Shown here: positions 15,210 to 24,509 of the stretch, piece by piece
Numbering within the stretch: the first letter of the stretch is position 1
Layout of the letters: every line of letters begins with the position of its first letter
Notes under the pieces: model-generated
What the model was told of the DNA's origin: nothing
What the model saw: only the letters and a program-made list of their open reading frames with translations
Databases searched by the model: none
Made by a program: the position numbers and the translations under genes
DNA from: Streptomyces spororaveus
GTDB lineage: Bacteria; Actinomycetota; Actinomycetes; Streptomycetales; Streptomycetaceae
Assembly (NCBI RefSeq): GCF_016755875.1
Contig: NZ_BNED01000005.1
Coordinates: 620,001 to 684,000, forward strand
Reading direction: 5' to 3'
DNA length: 64,000 bases

Positions 15210-15998
15210 ATGACGAATGAAAGCGATACGCGGAGCGGGGGCCGGGAATTCCGGATCGCGGAACTCGCCGAGGAAGCCGGAGTGAGTGTCCGCACGGTTC
15301 GCTTCTACCGCGAGCGCAGGCTGCTTCCGCCACCGCGCCGCGACGGTCGGATCGGCTGGTACTCCGAGACCCACCTCGCCCGGCTGCGGACGATCGCCGC
15401 CCTGCTCGATCGCGGGCACACACTGGGCGGCATCGCCGAGCTGATGGACGCCTGGGGGCGCGGCCGCAACCTGGAGTCCGTCGCCGAACTCCTGGGACTG
15501 GACAGCTCGTTGGCCCGCTCCGGGAACACGGACCTCCGAAGCGGGGAACCTCGGGGCCGGGCTTCCCGGGGCGGGGGCTCTCGCCTGGCTTCCCGGAGCC
15601 GGGACCGCCGGGCCGGGGACCCCCGGGCCGGGGACGCGGACGTCCGGGCCCAGGTGACGCCCCAGGACCAGCCGATGCCCCAGGACCTCGCCGATGCCGT
15701 ACGGGCCGCCGGCCGCGAAGTCCGCGCCCACGTCGACGCGCTCGCGGACCTCTTCACCGTCCAGGTCCGCACCCGCCTGCTCGAAACCATCGGCGGCGAG
15801 GCGGTCCCGAGCGGGTCGGGCCGGCTCGCCGCCGCGCTGAAGAGCGTGCATCCGCTGGTCACGTACGTGGTGAGAGCGGAGCTCTCGCTGGCCGTGGACC
15901 GCCGCGTCCAGGCCGAACTCGACCACTGGGCCGACGGCCCGGCGCCGCGCCCGGCGGTTACTGCGCGCTCGCGGCCGGACGTACGACGATCTCGTTGA
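15210..15998 (+). CDS. MerR-family transcriptional regulator with Arg/Gly-rich insert
   Basis: 262 residues. The winged helix is at residues 14-80: FRIAELAEEAGVSVRTVRFY, then RRLLPPPRR and GHTLGGIAELM. Residues about 103-150 are a low-complexity Arg/Gly/Asp/Ser stretch, encoded by GC-rich imperfect repeats (15540-15650), between the coiled dimer helix and a C-terminal helical domain. The C-domain has no recognisable ligand motif. It is divergent from the P450 gene and could control the biosynthetic operon, or the convergent SDR whose 3' end it overlaps by 41 bases. The insert is unusual for the family and may be an expansion. Confidence 0.88.
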   Translation: MTNESDTRSGGREFRIAELAEEAGVSVRTVRFYRERRLLPPPRRDGRIGWYSETHLARLRTIAALLDRGHTLGGIAELMDAWGRGRNLESVAELLGLDSSLARSGNTDLRSGEPRGRASRGGGSRLASRSRDRRAGDPRAGDADVRAQVTPQDQPMPQDLADAVRAAGREVRAHVDALADLFTVQVRTRLLETIGGEAVPSGSGRLAAALKSVHPLVTYVVRAELSLAVDRRVQAELDHWADGPAPRPAVTARSRPDVRRSR

Positions 15999-16692
15999 CG
16001 TCGACCCCGGCCGGCTGGGCGACGGCGTAGGCGACGGCCCCGGCGATGGCGGACGCGGGCAGCGCGACGGCGCGATAGGCCTTCATGGCCTCTCGCGCGG
16101 CAGGGTCCGAGATCCCTTCGGCCAGCTCGGATTCGGTCACGCCCGGAGAGACCAGAGTGACCCGGACGGAGCCGTCCGACTCCTGGCGCAGTCCCTCGGA
16201 AATGGCTCGGACCGCGAATTTGGTGGCGCAGTAGACAGCCGCGGTGGGCGACACCTCGTACGCGCCGACGGAGGCGACGTTCACGAAGTGTCCGCCGCCT
16301 TGTGCGCGCATCACGGGCAGGGCGGCGGCGATCCCGTGCAGCACACCCCGTACGTTCACGTCGATCATCCGGTCCCACTCGTCGACCTCCAGCGCGTCCA
16401 GCGGCGAGAGCGGCATCACCCCGGCGTTGTTGACCAACACGTCCATGCGGCCGTAGCGCTTCCGCGCGGCAGCCACGAAGGCCCGTACATCGGCGGCGTC
16501 GGTGACGTCCAGCCGCCGGAAGGCCGCGGTACCACCCGCCTCGCCGATCTCGCGGCTGAGCGCGTCCAGCCGATCGGTGCGCCGCGCGCCCAGGAACACC
16601 CGGTGGCCGTCGCCGGCGAGCCGCCGGGCCGTCTCCTCCCCGATCCCGCTGCTGGCTCCGGTGATGGCCACGACCTTGCTCTCGTTCCTCAT
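15958..16692 (-). CDS. Short-chain dehydrogenase/reductase
   Basis: 244 residues. Classical SDR: TGASSGIGEETARRL for NADP binding, LVNNAGVMPLSP, the Ser at NVASVGAYEVSP, and YCATK as the catalytic Tyr-Lys. The LxARRxxRL segment favours NADP(H). These are often annotated as SDR family oxidoreductases of unknown substrate. The ATG at 16692 has AGGAGTGGGGCAGGT immediately upstream. It converges on the MerR gene with a 41-base overlap of coding ends. Confidence 0.93.
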   Translation of the reverse strand: MRNESKVVAITGASSGIGEETARRLAGDGHRVFLGARRTDRLDALSREIGEAGGTAAFRRLDVTDAADVRAFVAAARKRYGRMDVLVNNAGVMPLSPLDALEVDEWDRMIDVNVRGVLHGIAAALPVMRAQGGGHFVNVASVGAYEVSPTAAVYCATKFAVRAISEGLRQESDGSVRVTLVSPGVTESELAEGISDPAAREAMKAYRAVALPASAIAGAVAYAVAQPAGVDVNEIVVRPAASAQ

Positions 16693-16836
16693 ACCTGCCC
16701 CACTCCTCGTTCCGGGCGGATGGCTCCGCCCGACCGAGTCTGGGCACGGCGCGGCCGACCAGCCAGGACGCGCCACACCCTGGCTGCCCGCCCTCCGTAC
16801 GGGGCCGGCCGATTCCAACTCTCCTTCATCGCTCCG

Positions 16837-17343
16837 CTATTCACGCGATTCCATCGCGGCCGGCCCCCGTGTGCGTGCTTCACCCTCCGGGACCGTGAGG
16901 CCGCGCAACAGCCCGCGCACCCGGCCGGAAGACTCGTCGGCCGCGTCGATGGCCTCGATGCACTGCCAGTAGACGTGTTCGTCGTCGGTGACACACGCGA
17001 CCGCGACGGGTGCGATGCCGACTTCGCCGAGCAGCGCGGCCAGGGCGCGCAGAGTGCGCGCGGGGTCCGAGACCTCGGTCAGCATCGCCGCCCTCGGTGC
17101 GGAGGTGGCCCGGGCGGCCGCGTCCCGGTCGTCGACCCGACCTCCTCGGCCCGCGGTGTGGGAAAGGTCGCGCGCCCCGGCGCGCAGGCCGGCCGGGCCG
17201 CTGACCGCCGGCGTCGCCCCGATCGCCTGGGCAAGCGCTTGCGCCTGCCACGCCTCCGTCAAGACGTCCACCGCCAACGGGCTTTGCGCCAGGGTGTGAC
17301 GGCAGGCGGCGACCCGTCGGGTGGCACCACTCTCGGGAAGCAC
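16837..17343 (-). CDS. Conserved Streptomyces hypothetical protein (DUF6099-like)
   Basis: 168 residues, helical, with no catalytic motif. Segments LTEAWQAQALAQAIG, LTEVSDPARTLRALAALLGEVG and YWQCIEAIDAADES recall a family found widely in Streptomyces (DUF6099, from memory). The last 15 residues are charged and variable. It is followed by the SDR after a 144-base gap and preceded by the GNAT-like gene. Function unknown. Confidence 0.7.
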   Translation of the reverse strand: MLPESGATRRVAACRHTLAQSPLAVDVLTEAWQAQALAQAIGATPAVSGPAGLRAGARDLSHTAGRGGRVDDRDAAARATSAPRAAMLTEVSDPARTLRALAALLGEVGIAPVAVACVTDDEHVYWQCIEAIDAADESSGRVRGLLRGLTVPEGEARTRGPAAMESRE

Positions 17344-17447
17344 CGAGCCCCTCCCTCATCCGCTCGTAGCGCGCGGCAGTGCCTTCGGGGTCGCTCCACA
17401 TGTCGTCGACTGCACGCGCCCCCGCCCCGCGGGGCCGTTGACCGAGA

Positions 17448-17981
17448 TCACGGGCCGTCGGCGGCCGACGCTGCCGGCATGTGGCTGCACACCGGGACGG
17501 CTGACATCGCCGGGATCCGCATGCGGCGCAGGAGATCGCGGGTGGCGCGCAGGCTCAGGGTGCTGCCCCAGGTGATGCCGGGGTGACGGGAGCGCAGGTG
17601 AGACAGGGCCCGGGTGCCCAGGCCCGCCGCGAGGAAGCGCTCCTCGATGACGATGCCGGTGATGACGGCCCGCGCGCAGTCCGGGCACATCCGGTAGTGG
17701 ACGCGGCCCACGATCGTGCGGACATGGACCAGGAGGAGACACTCCTCCCCGGCGCCCGGATCCCCGGGAATGCGGGTGGAGAGGAACTCCACCTCCCGGT
17801 AGGCCAGGAGACGCCGTCGCAGTCGGCCGGTGAAGTTCGTCCAGCCGGACCGCTTCGCACGGTGGCCGTTGGGCTGCTGTGGCTTCTGTGGCTGCGGTGG
17901 CTTCTGCACGGCCCCGGCCTTCGACCGGGCCGGGGCGGAGGCGGGGGCAGGACGTGTGAAGTGCGCCTCATCTGCTTCCAT
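17448..17981 (-). CDS. Small GNAT-like protein
   Basis: 177 residues from the chosen ATG. The N-terminal 35 residues are Ala/Pro/Gln-rich linker. The core has VEFLSTRIPG, CPDCARAVITGIVIEERF, then LAAGLGTRALSHLRSRHP, which resembles the acetyl-CoA pyrophosphate loop of N-acetyltransferases, and a short C-terminal strand. It is shorter than standard GNATs, so the assignment is tentative. The start is uncertain; longer in-frame openings exist up to 18194 but lack ribosome sites and look non-coding. Confidence 0.6.
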   Translation of the reverse strand: MEADEAHFTRPAPASAPARSKAGAVQKPPQPQKPQQPNGHRAKRSGWTNFTGRLRRRLLAYREVEFLSTRIPGDPGAGEECLLLVHVRTIVGRVHYRMCPDCARAVITGIVIEERFLAAGLGTRALSHLRSRHPGITWGSTLSLRATRDLLRRMRIPAMSAVPVCSHMPAASAADGP

Positions 17982-18235
17982 GCATGCGCATGTGCCCAGC
18001 CACCGCCGACTGACTCGCGCTGTCATGACCGAATCAGCTGCGGCGCGGGTGTTGAGGACGCCGGCTGTACGCCGCCCTCGATGAGGGGCCACCCCGACGA
18101 GACCTGGGGCGGCGGGGGCTCGCCGAGCCGGTGAACCCGCGCAGCCCGGCGGTCCGGGCCGTCGCTCCGGCGTGAGTACGGCGGGAGAGGGCACACGAGG
18201 GACGCGTCGTACCGCCTAATCCGGAGGCTTCCCTC

Positions 18236-18646
18236 ATGTCGTGCGTGTCCAGTCTGATCGCGGTCCATCTTGAGTCGGGAGAGGCTGCTGTGCCGCTCTT
18301 CGCCCGGTTTTCGTACTCTGCTGACAACCCGTACGCGGTGAAGGCGGACTTCCTGGACGGTCTGGCCGTCCTGGCTTCCTGGCAGTTCGACCGGCAGATG
18401 CTGGCCGAGGGGGCGCGGCGGCCGGTGGGTGAAGGAGACGTCACCTTCCAGCCGCGCAGGGGGGCGGGCGGCGACGAAGTCCGCATCGGCTTGCGCAACC
18501 ACGGCGACGGCGGAGCAGAACCTGCGGTGCTGTGTGCGGATGCCGGCGCGCTGCAAGGTTTCCTGGACCGGACTTACGCCGTTGTCGGCGAAGGAGAGGA
18601 GTTCCTCGATCTCGACAAGGCCCTGGAGGAGTTGCTGGCCGGCTGA
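18236..18646 (+). CDS. SsgA-like sporulation/cell division protein (SALP)
   Basis: 136 residues, the normal size of SALPs. The family core is present: VPLFARFSYSADNPYAVKADF, WQFDRQMLAEG, GEGDVTFQPRR and a C-terminal FLDRTYAVV segment. SALPs occur only in morphologically complex actinomycetes and direct septum position or spore wall synthesis, as SsgB does by recruiting FtsZ. An excellent GGAGG lies nine bases before the ATG. It stands alone and converges on the emfourin gene across a hairpin. Which SALP class it belongs to cannot be decided here. Confidence 0.88.
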   Translation: MSCVSSLIAVHLESGEAAVPLFARFSYSADNPYAVKADFLDGLAVLASWQFDRQMLAEGARRPVGEGDVTFQPRRGAGGDEVRIGLRNHGDGGAEPAVLCADAGALQGFLDRTYAVVGEGEEFLDLDKALEELLAG

Positions 18647-18883
18647 AGGCCCGGGGCGGGCCCCGGGCCTCACGGACGGAGCGGCGAGGCGGAACCGCAC
18701 ACTGCCGGTCAGGCGCCGGACTTCGCGCCGAGGCCGGTCAGGGAGTGCTCGGTTCCGGTCGGTCCCGACGGCCCGTGGCCTCCCTACGCAGCCCTGCCGG
18801 TCGGCCGTGAGGACGTTCCAGGGGCCCGCATGTACCGGCGGAGTACGGGCGGGTGCCGTGGACTACGGCCGGCCCGGCCGCCT
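18647..18883. other. GC-rich 3' spacer, nothing seen
   Basis: The stretch between the SALP stop and the hairpin at 18884 has no plausible coding frame and no promoter-like pair. Confidence 0.5.
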
Positions 18884-18919
18884 GTGCCGTACCGGCCCCG
18901 GGTCGGTCCGGTACGGCAC
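18884..18919. terminator. Bidirectional hairpin between convergent genes
   Basis: GTGCCGTACCGG (18884-18895) pairs perfectly with CCGGTACGGCAC (18908-18919) across a 12-base loop. There is no T tract, as is common in Streptomyces. It lies between the stops of the SALP and emfourin genes. Confidence 0.7.
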
Positions 18920-18934
18920 CGCTCCACCGCTCTC

Positions 18935-19201
18935 TCAGACCGCTTCGGCCATGACCACGTCGATCAGCTGCCGCTGGTCCTCGGTGAGGTAGGGCTCCTG
19001 TAACTCCACCAGCTTGCCGTCGACCCGGAGGACATAGCTGAACGCGTCCGGCACGGGATCCGGACCCGCGGGGACCTCACCACTGAGTGCGCGCTCGGCC
19101 AGCCGCTCAAGCTCTGCACCGTCGGCGCGGCACTGTGTGTCGAGGGAAGCGGTCCGCTCCCCGCCCGCGAAACCGCCTGTGCGGATGACACTGATCAACA
19201 T
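18935..19201 (-). CDS. Emfourin-like protealysin (M4 protease) inhibitor
   Basis: 88 residues. The pattern ISVIRTGGFAGGERTASLDT at the N-terminus, and DPVPDAFSYVLRVDGK followed by a C-terminal LTEDQRQLIDVV helix, match emfourin, the proteinaceous inhibitor of protealysin-like M4 peptidases. No signal peptide, so it should act in the cytoplasm. A perfect AAGGAGG precedes the ATG. Emfourin genes usually sit beside an M4 protease gene; none is visible here, making it an orphan inhibitor. Confidence 0.8.
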   Translation of the reverse strand: MLISVIRTGGFAGGERTASLDTQCRADGAELERLAERALSGEVPAGPDPVPDAFSYVLRVDGKLVELQEPYLTEDQRQLIDVVMAEAV

Positions 19202-19514
19202 GACGAAACCTCCTTGAACGGAACGCCGCCCGGTCGGTCGTTCGGCCGGAGACGGCGTGCGGCTACGGAACAAACCCTCGCCTGCCCCCGAAAGCCGCGC
19301 ACGTGCCTCTCCGCTCGGCATCGGCGCGAAATGTCCGAAAGCCGCCGCCCTCGCCACGTACGTCGGCTGTGGCAGCAAGCCGGTGAGGACGTCACCGACG
19401 AGCGCGAGGTCCTGGACCTCGGCAATCGAGGCGCCCTCGTAGTCGACGGACAAGGAACCGACTCCCAGGGCTTCGACATGGTCGCGGCGTTCAATTCGGT
19501 GGTGGTGGGAGAGG
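19202..19514. other. Spacer between divergent small genes, no firm gene
   Basis: Upstream of the emfourin gene the minus-strand frame stays open to 19537 and its hypothetical product looks partly protein-like, but it has no ribosome site or family match. I treat the region as promoter spacer or gene remnant. Confidence 0.4.
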
Positions 19515-19718
19515 GTGAGTTGCTTGGATCGGCGCATGGAGAACTCGATCTGGGATGCGTTGCCGCCGGTGGTTCGGGAAGAGGTGGACGAGCTGATCAG
19601 GAGTGGTCGGCAGCTTCAGGCGGTGAAGCTCATCCGGGAAGCCCACCCCGGGCCGCTTCCTCGACTGCCTGACGCTGTGGAGGTGATGTGCGATCGCGCG
19701 GCGGAGCTGCGGTGCTGA
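19515..19718 (+). CDS. Small protein with ribosomal L7/L12 C-domain-like pattern
   Basis: 67 codons from GTG, or 60 from the ATG at 19536. The core EEVDELIRSGRQLQAVKLIR followed by EAHPG and DAVEVMCDRAAEL resembles the compact L7/L12 C-terminal fold (KIxAIKxLREATGLxLKEAKxxVD) seen in many small Streptomyces proteins of unknown role. It is not a ribosomal protein itself: too short and with no N-terminal dimer domain. Start uncertain. Confidence 0.6.
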   Translation: MSCLDRRMENSIWDALPPVVREEVDELIRSGRQLQAVKLIREAHPGPLPRLPDAVEVMCDRAAELRC

Positions 19719-19928
19719 CAAGGGTGCCGGAGCCCTGTGCAGCGAGTCCGTGGGCGAGTAAATCGCTGACGCCCCGCCCTGTGGCCTGGAGCGCCTTGGC
19801 GTACGGCCCGATCCGCCGTTCCCGAAGCGATGCACGTGTGCGGAATCGACGGTACGACTACCGCTGGGCCGTATCGACGGCGACGTGTCGGGCCGGGCCG
19901 TGTGCGGCGGGCGAGACGTATCAAGCGA

Positions 19929-20398
19929 CTACGCCGAAGCCCCGACGCGGCCTCTGACCAGCTCGCGGAGGGTACGGGCGGCGGCGTCGGCCTTCGGGGC
20001 GTACCAGGTCACGCGCAGCACCCAGATGTACAGCAGGAGGCCGCCGGGAACGAAGGCGGCCACCGTGAGATGGGGCGGCAGGGAGAACGCGCCACCTTCG
20101 GGTCGTCCCACGTCCGCCGCCCGACGCTGACGACCGTGCCCTCGGCGGTTTCGGCGCCGGCCTTCTGTATCGCGGCGATGCGCCTGAGGTCGTCGCCGTC
20201 CGGCCGGATCGCCAGCTCGGTCGCCACGGACAGGGCGGGCAGGATCACGGCCACGCCCAGCAGCCACGGTGTGATGCGGCAGATCCACAGCGGCTCGACG
20301 GGCAGGCGTGCGGGCTGCGAAGGATCGCGCCCGACAGGGCGACGGCCGCCTCGCCCGCCAGGGGTGAGGCGGCCCGCTTCGCTCACCCCTGGTGTCAT
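19929..20398 (-). pseudogene. Two-TM membrane protein interrupted by a frameshift
   Basis: Two minus-strand frames form one plausible protein. The first (from about 20398) has membrane helix ITPWLLGVAVILPALSVATE and runs to VSVGRRTWDD. The second continues as GRPEGGAFSLPPHLTVAAF, a helix through LLLYIWVLRV and a TWYAPKADAAARTL tail ending at 19929. The switch is near 20100-20125. A single base change would join them. It is either a real lesion or a sequencing error. Family unknown; possibly a conserved membrane protein divergent from recQ. Confidence 0.6.
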
Positions 20399-20456
20399 GG
20401 CCTCGCCATCCCGGGATGCCGGGTCCGGTGTCCGTGGGTGTCGATAGGCTTGACGG

Positions 20457-22523
20457 ATGGCACTTCCGGACACCTCCCCCGAATCCTCCGACGCTCTGCA
20501 GGTTCTGCACCGTGTGTTCGGATACAGCTCCTTCCGCGGCGAGCAGGAGGAGATCATCGAGCAGGTCGTCGGCGGCGGCGACGCTCTTGTGCTGATGCCG
20601 ACCGGCGGCGGCAAGTCGCTCTGCTACCAGATCCCGGCGCTGGTCAGAGACGGCACGGGCGTGGTGATCTCGCCGCTCATCGCGCTCATGCAGGACCAGG
20701 TGAACGCGCTGACCGCCCTCGGGGTGCGGGCCGGATTCCTCAACTCGACGCAGGACCCCTTCGAGCGGCAGGCCGTCGAGCAGGCCTTCCTCGCCGACGA
20801 GCTGGACCTGCTCTACCTGGCTCCCGAGCGGCTGCGCACCGAGAGCACCCAGCGGCTGCTCGACCGGGGCAAGGTGTCGGTCTTCGCGATCGACGAGGCG
20901 CACTGCGTCGCCCAGTGGGGTCACGACTTCCGGCCCGACTACCTCGCGCTGTCGATGCTGCACGAGCGCTGGCCGAAGGTGCCGCGGATCGCGCTCACCG
21001 CGACGGCCACCGAGGCGACCCACGCCGAGATCGTGGCGCGGCTCGGTCTGGAGGACGCCCGGCATTTCGTCGCGAGCTTCGACCGGCCGAACATCCAGTA
21101 CCGCATCGCCCCGAAGAACAACCCGCTCAAGCAGGTGCTGGAGCTGATCCGCAGCGAGCACGCCGGGGACGCGGGGGTCGTCTACTGCCTCTCGCGGGCC
21201 TCGGTGGAGAAGACGGCCGCCTTCCTGGTGGAGCAGGGCATCGACGCCGTGGCGTACCACGCCGGCATGGACGCCCGGGCGCGTGCGGCGAACCAGGCGC
21301 GCTTCCTGCGGGAGGAAGGGGTCGTCGTGGTGGCCACGATCGCCTTCGGCATGGGCATCGACAAGCCGGACGTGCGCTTCGTGGCCCACCTCGACCTCCC
21401 GAAGTCGGTCGAGGGCTACTACCAGGAGACCGGCCGTGCCGGCCGTGACGGCGAGCCGGCCACGGCGTGGCTGGCGTACGGCCTGCAGGACGTGGTCCAG
21501 CAGCGCAAGCTCATCGAGGGTTCCGAGGGCGACGAGACGCATCGCCGCTCCCTGGGCATGCACCTGGACGCCATGCTCGCGCTGTGCGAGACGGTCGACT
21601 GCCGCCGGGTGCGGCTGCTGGCGTACTTCGGCCAGACGGGCACGCCGTGCGGCAACTGCGACACCTGCCTGACGCCGGCCGAGTCCTGGGACGCGACGGT
21701 CGCCTCGCAGAAGCTGCTGTCGACCGTGTGGCGGCTGGCGAACGAGCGGCGCCAGAAGTTCGGCGCCGGCCAGATCATCGACATCCTCCAGGGCAAGAAG
21801 ACGGCCAAGGTCATCCAGTTCGACCACGACGCGCTCTCGGTGTTCGGCATCGGCGCGGACCTGAGCACCGCCGAGTGGCGGGGCGTCGTACGGCAGCTGC
21901 TGGCGCAGCGGCTGCTGGCGGTGGAGGGCGAGTACGGGACGCTCGTGCTGACCCCGGACAGCGGCGAGGTGCTGGGCGGACGCCGCAGCGTCCCGATGCG
22001 GAAGGAGAAGGCCCCCACCGGCCCCGCCCGCAAGGAGTCCGGATCGCGCTCGGGGAAGGGCGCCCGGGTACCCGTCGACCTGCCAGCCGCAGCGGAACCG
22101 GTGTTCCTGGCCCTGCGCGCGTGGCGGGCCGAGACGGCGAAGGAGCAGGGCGTACCGGCGTACGTCGTCTTCCACGACGCGACGCTGCGGGAGATCGCGA
22201 CGCGGCTGCCCGCCACGGCGGAGGAGCTGGGCACCATCGGCGGCGTCGGCGAGGCCAAGCTCGCCAAGTACGCCGAGGGCGTCCTCGACACCCTGGCCGA
22301 GTGCGGGGCGGCGGCCTCTCCCCCGGCGGAGTCCGAGGGCGCGGCGCCGACTCCCCCGGCGGCCCGGCCCGCGCCTTCGGCGCCCGCCCATGCGGAGGCA
22401 CCGGCCCATGCGCAAGCGCCGGCCCGTGCGGAGGCGTCGGCCCATGCGCAGGCTCCGGACCCCGACGAGCCGCCCTTCGACCTCGACGAGATGCCTCCCC
22501 CGCCGTGGGACGACTGGCAGTAG
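20457..22523 (+). CDS. recQ: ATP-dependent DNA helicase RecQ
   Basis: 688 residues. Superfamily 2 helicase motifs run in order: [12 protein letters not shown] (Walker A), [12 protein letters not shown], the [18 protein letters not shown] box with the RecQ aromatic-rich loop, TATAT and the [10 protein letters not shown] motif VI. They are followed by the RQC zinc knuckle (CRRVRLL ... CGNCDTC) and winged helix, then an HRDC domain near residue 560-620 ([21 protein letters not shown]). It unwinds 3'-5' in recombination and repair. The last 70 residues are an Ala/Pro/His repeat tail ending in acidic residues, possibly a protein-docking tail. Monocistronic, divergent from the frameshifted membrane gene. 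Confidence 0.96.
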   Translation: MALPDTSPESSDALQVLHRVFGYSSFRGEQEEIIEQVVGGGDALVLMPTGGGKSLCYQIPALVRDGTGVVISPLIALMQDQVNALTALGVRAGFLNSTQDPFERQAVEQAFLADELDLLYLAPERLRTESTQRLLDRGKVSVFAIDEAHCVAQWGHDFRPDYLALSMLHERWPKVPRIALTATATEATHAEIVARLGLEDARHFVASFDRPNIQYRIAPKNNPLKQVLELIRSEHAGDAGVVYCLSRASVEKTAAFLVEQGIDAVAYHAGMDARARAANQARFLREEGVVVVATIAFGMGIDKPDVRFVAHLDLPKSVEGYYQETGRAGRDGEPATAWLAYGLQDVVQQRKLIEGSEGDETHRRSLGMHLDAMLALCETVDCRRVRLLAYFGQTGTPCGNCDTCLTPAESWDATVASQKLLSTVWRLANERRQKFGAGQIIDILQGKKTAKVIQFDHDALSVFGIGADLSTAEWRGVVRQLLAQRLLAVEGEYGTLVLTPDSGEVLGGRRSVPMRKEKAPTGPARKESGSRSGKGARVPVDLPAAAEPVFLALRAWRAETAKEQGVPAYVVFHDATLREIATRLPATAEELGTIGGVGEAKLAKYAEGVLDTLAECGAAASPPAESEGAAPTPPAARPAPSAPAHAEAPAHAQAPARAEASAHAQAPDPDEPPFDLDEMPPPPWDDWQ
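22386..22457 (+). repeat. Four 18-base tandem repeats in recQ
   Basis: Units GCCCATGCGGAGGCACCG and three variants run head to tail from 22386, encoding A-H/R-A-E/Q-A-P/S repeats in the RecQ tail. Units 1 and 3, and 2 and 4, are most alike, so a 36-base unit probably duplicated. Confidence 0.8.
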
Positions 22524-22615
22524 CCGGTTCGGCCGTGCTCCCGGCCCCTGAAGTTACCGAGAGGTAGCCACGGGGCCGTGGGGCACGGTAGCGTCGGCCG
22601 CCGAGAGGGGGAGCC

Positions 22616-23134
22616 ATGCCTCGTACGTTCACCGTGTCCGACAGCATCGTCGTCGACGTCAGCCCCGCCGACGTCTTCCGGCACGTCTGCGATCCCACCC
22701 GGATGGGCGACTGGAGTCCGGAGAACCTCGGCGCCACCGTGCGCGGAAGCGCCGGGGAGGCCCGCGTCGGGACGGTCTTCGACGGGCGGAACAAGCGCGG
22801 CGCCTTCCGCTGGACCACCCGGTGCACGGTGACGGCGGTCGAACAGGACCGGCTGTTCCGGTTCCGGGTGCACGCCATCGGGATCCGGCGGCCGCGGGTG
22901 CCCGGCTCCATCGCCACCTGGGAGTACCGGTTCGAGCCGGTCCCGGAGGGCACCCGGGTGACCGAGACGTGGACCGACGACCGGCGCGCGTGGCCGGACT
23001 TCGTGGCCCACGCCTTCGACCGGATCGCGACGCGGGGACACACCTTCGCCGACTTCCAGCGCGGGAACATCCGCACCACCCTGCGCAACCTCAAGAGGGT
23101 CCTGGAGGCACTGCCGGCGTCCGACACCCGGTGA
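22616..23134 (+). CDS. SRPBCC (START/Bet v1-like) family protein
   Basis: 172 residues: the N-terminal strand DSIVVDVSPADVFRHVCDPTRMGDW, the central RWTTRCTVTAVEQDRLFRFRV strand and a long C-terminal helix (NIRTTLRNLKRVLEALP) make the helix-grip fold. Family members bind lipids or hydrophobic ligands, or act as cyclases. No catalytic residue can be named. A GAGAGGGGGAGCC lies before the ATG. Isolated between recQ and the amidohydrolase gene. Confidence 0.87.
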   Translation: MPRTFTVSDSIVVDVSPADVFRHVCDPTRMGDWSPENLGATVRGSAGEARVGTVFDGRNKRGAFRWTTRCTVTAVEQDRLFRFRVHAIGIRRPRVPGSIATWEYRFEPVPEGTRVTETWTDDRRAWPDFVAHAFDRIATRGHTFADFQRGNIRTTLRNLKRVLEALPASDTR

Positions 23135-23301
23135 CCGCCGAGACCCGGTGACCGCGGTGGCGCGCAGGGCCGGCGCGGGGTGGTGTGGCACCCGGGGGAC
23201 ACAGGTCTCCGGGCGGCGAACGGAACGGTGACTTCCGGCCCCGCGCCGGGAGGATGGGGCGGTCATGCCCTCACGGGCACCCGCCTCACCGAGGACCACA
23301 C

Positions 23302-24099
23302 ATGAACCCTGCGCCCGCGCCCTTCCGGATCCTGCCCGGCGCCGGCACGTCGCCGGTGATCCTGCACGTACCGCACTCCTCGCGCGTCATACCCGAGTCC
23401 GTCCGCGGCGGCATCCTCCTGGACGACCGGGAGCTGGAGCGGGAGCTCGACCACATCACCGACTCCCACACCGCGGACATCGCCGCGGCGGCCTCGGCCG
23501 CGGCCGCCGTCACGCCGTGGCGGTTCGTCAACGGGCTGTCCCGCCTCGTCGTCGACCCCGAGCGCTTCCCCGACGAGCGCGAGGAGATGCTGGCCGTGGG
23601 GATGGGAGCGGTGTACACGCGCACCACCCACCGCGAGCGCCTGCGCGCCGACGGATTCGACGGCCGGCCGTTGGTCGACCGCTACTTCCACCCGTACGCG
23701 GACGCGATGGCGCGGGCCGTGGGTGACCGGCTGGAGACCGTCGGGCGCGCCGTGATCATCGACGTGCACTCGTACCCGTCGGAGCCGCTCCCGTACGAAC
23801 TGCACGGCGCCGGCCCTCGCCCCCCGATCTGCCTGGGCACGGACCCCTTCCACACCCCGCCCGGCCTCCTCGCCGCGGCCGAGAAGGCCTTCGCGGGCTT
23901 CGGCGGCACCGGGCTCGACAGCCCCTTCGCCGGTACGTACGTGCCGCTCGACCACTACGCCAGGGACCGGCGGGTCGGCGCGCTGATGATCGAGATCCGC
24001 CGCGACGTGTACATGCCCGAGCCCGGTGGTCCCGCCGGCTCCGGCCTCGTCGCGCTGGCGGCGGCACTGGCGGAACTCGTGGACGACGTCAGCCCGTAG
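23302..24099 (+). CDS. N-formylglutamate amidohydrolase (HutG-like)
   Basis: 265 residues. The metal-site motifs ILHVPHSSRVIPESV, NGLSRLVVDPERFPDE, IIDVHSYPSEPLPYE and a late ALMIEIRRDVYM match the N-formylglutamate amidohydrolase family, which releases formate and glutamate in histidine breakdown. Many Streptomyces paralogues have unknown substrates, and no hut genes are near. The ATG has GAGGACC close upstream; an earlier in-frame ATG at 23185 lies in non-coding-like sequence. Confidence 0.88.
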   Translation: MNPAPAPFRILPGAGTSPVILHVPHSSRVIPESVRGGILLDDRELERELDHITDSHTADIAAAASAAAAVTPWRFVNGLSRLVVDPERFPDEREEMLAVGMGAVYTRTTHRERLRADGFDGRPLVDRYFHPYADAMARAVGDRLETVGRAVIIDVHSYPSEPLPYELHGAGPRPPICLGTDPFHTPPGLLAAAEKAFAGFGGTGLDSPFAGTYVPLDHYARDRRVGALMIEIRRDVYMPEPGGPAGSGLVALAAALAELVDDVSP

Positions 24100-24509
24100 C
24101 CGCGGGGTCCGGGCGCACCCGGTGTGACGGGCCCGACACCCTGAGCACCCCCGGGAAACCTGCACATCGCGTCCGCGATCTCGACAGCCAACCTCCCCCA
24201 CACGGCGGTTTGTCGCGCTTTGGTCTATCCGTTTAGGGATGGTTCCTCCCGTTAGGTGCCATGTAAGGACCGCACTGCCCATTTCTGTTACTCGATTCTG
24301 TGAAGAAGTCGCCACCATTCGGTGAATCAAGCTGCACGTCCGTCGGCGGAGACGGCTGTCCACCCGTGACGGGAAGTCAACGGGATTGGGTGGGCGGCCC
24401 GTTCGCGTGCTTTCATCATTCGCATCGCAGCAGTCGGGAACGGCGGCCGAGTTTCACGCCGCCCACCGCTCGGCGATGAATTCCTCCCCCCAGATGAAAG
24501 GTGCGCGCC
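24100..24509 (+). promoter_or_regulatory. Long leader and promoter region of the bacteriocin locus
   Basis: 410 bases without a gene, AT-richer than the flanks between 24200 and 24330. A TTGTCG at 24210 followed after 16-18 bases by TTTAGGGAT is the best -35/-10 candidate, only moderate. A CCACCC...GGGTGG pair flanks 24360-24393. The peptide start has AAAGG nine bases upstream. Confidence 0.4.

Noticed and set aside
19202..19537. N-terminal extension of the emfourin-like protein
   Set aside because: The perfect AAGGAGG fixes the start at 19201; the extension has no start signal and does not match the family length.
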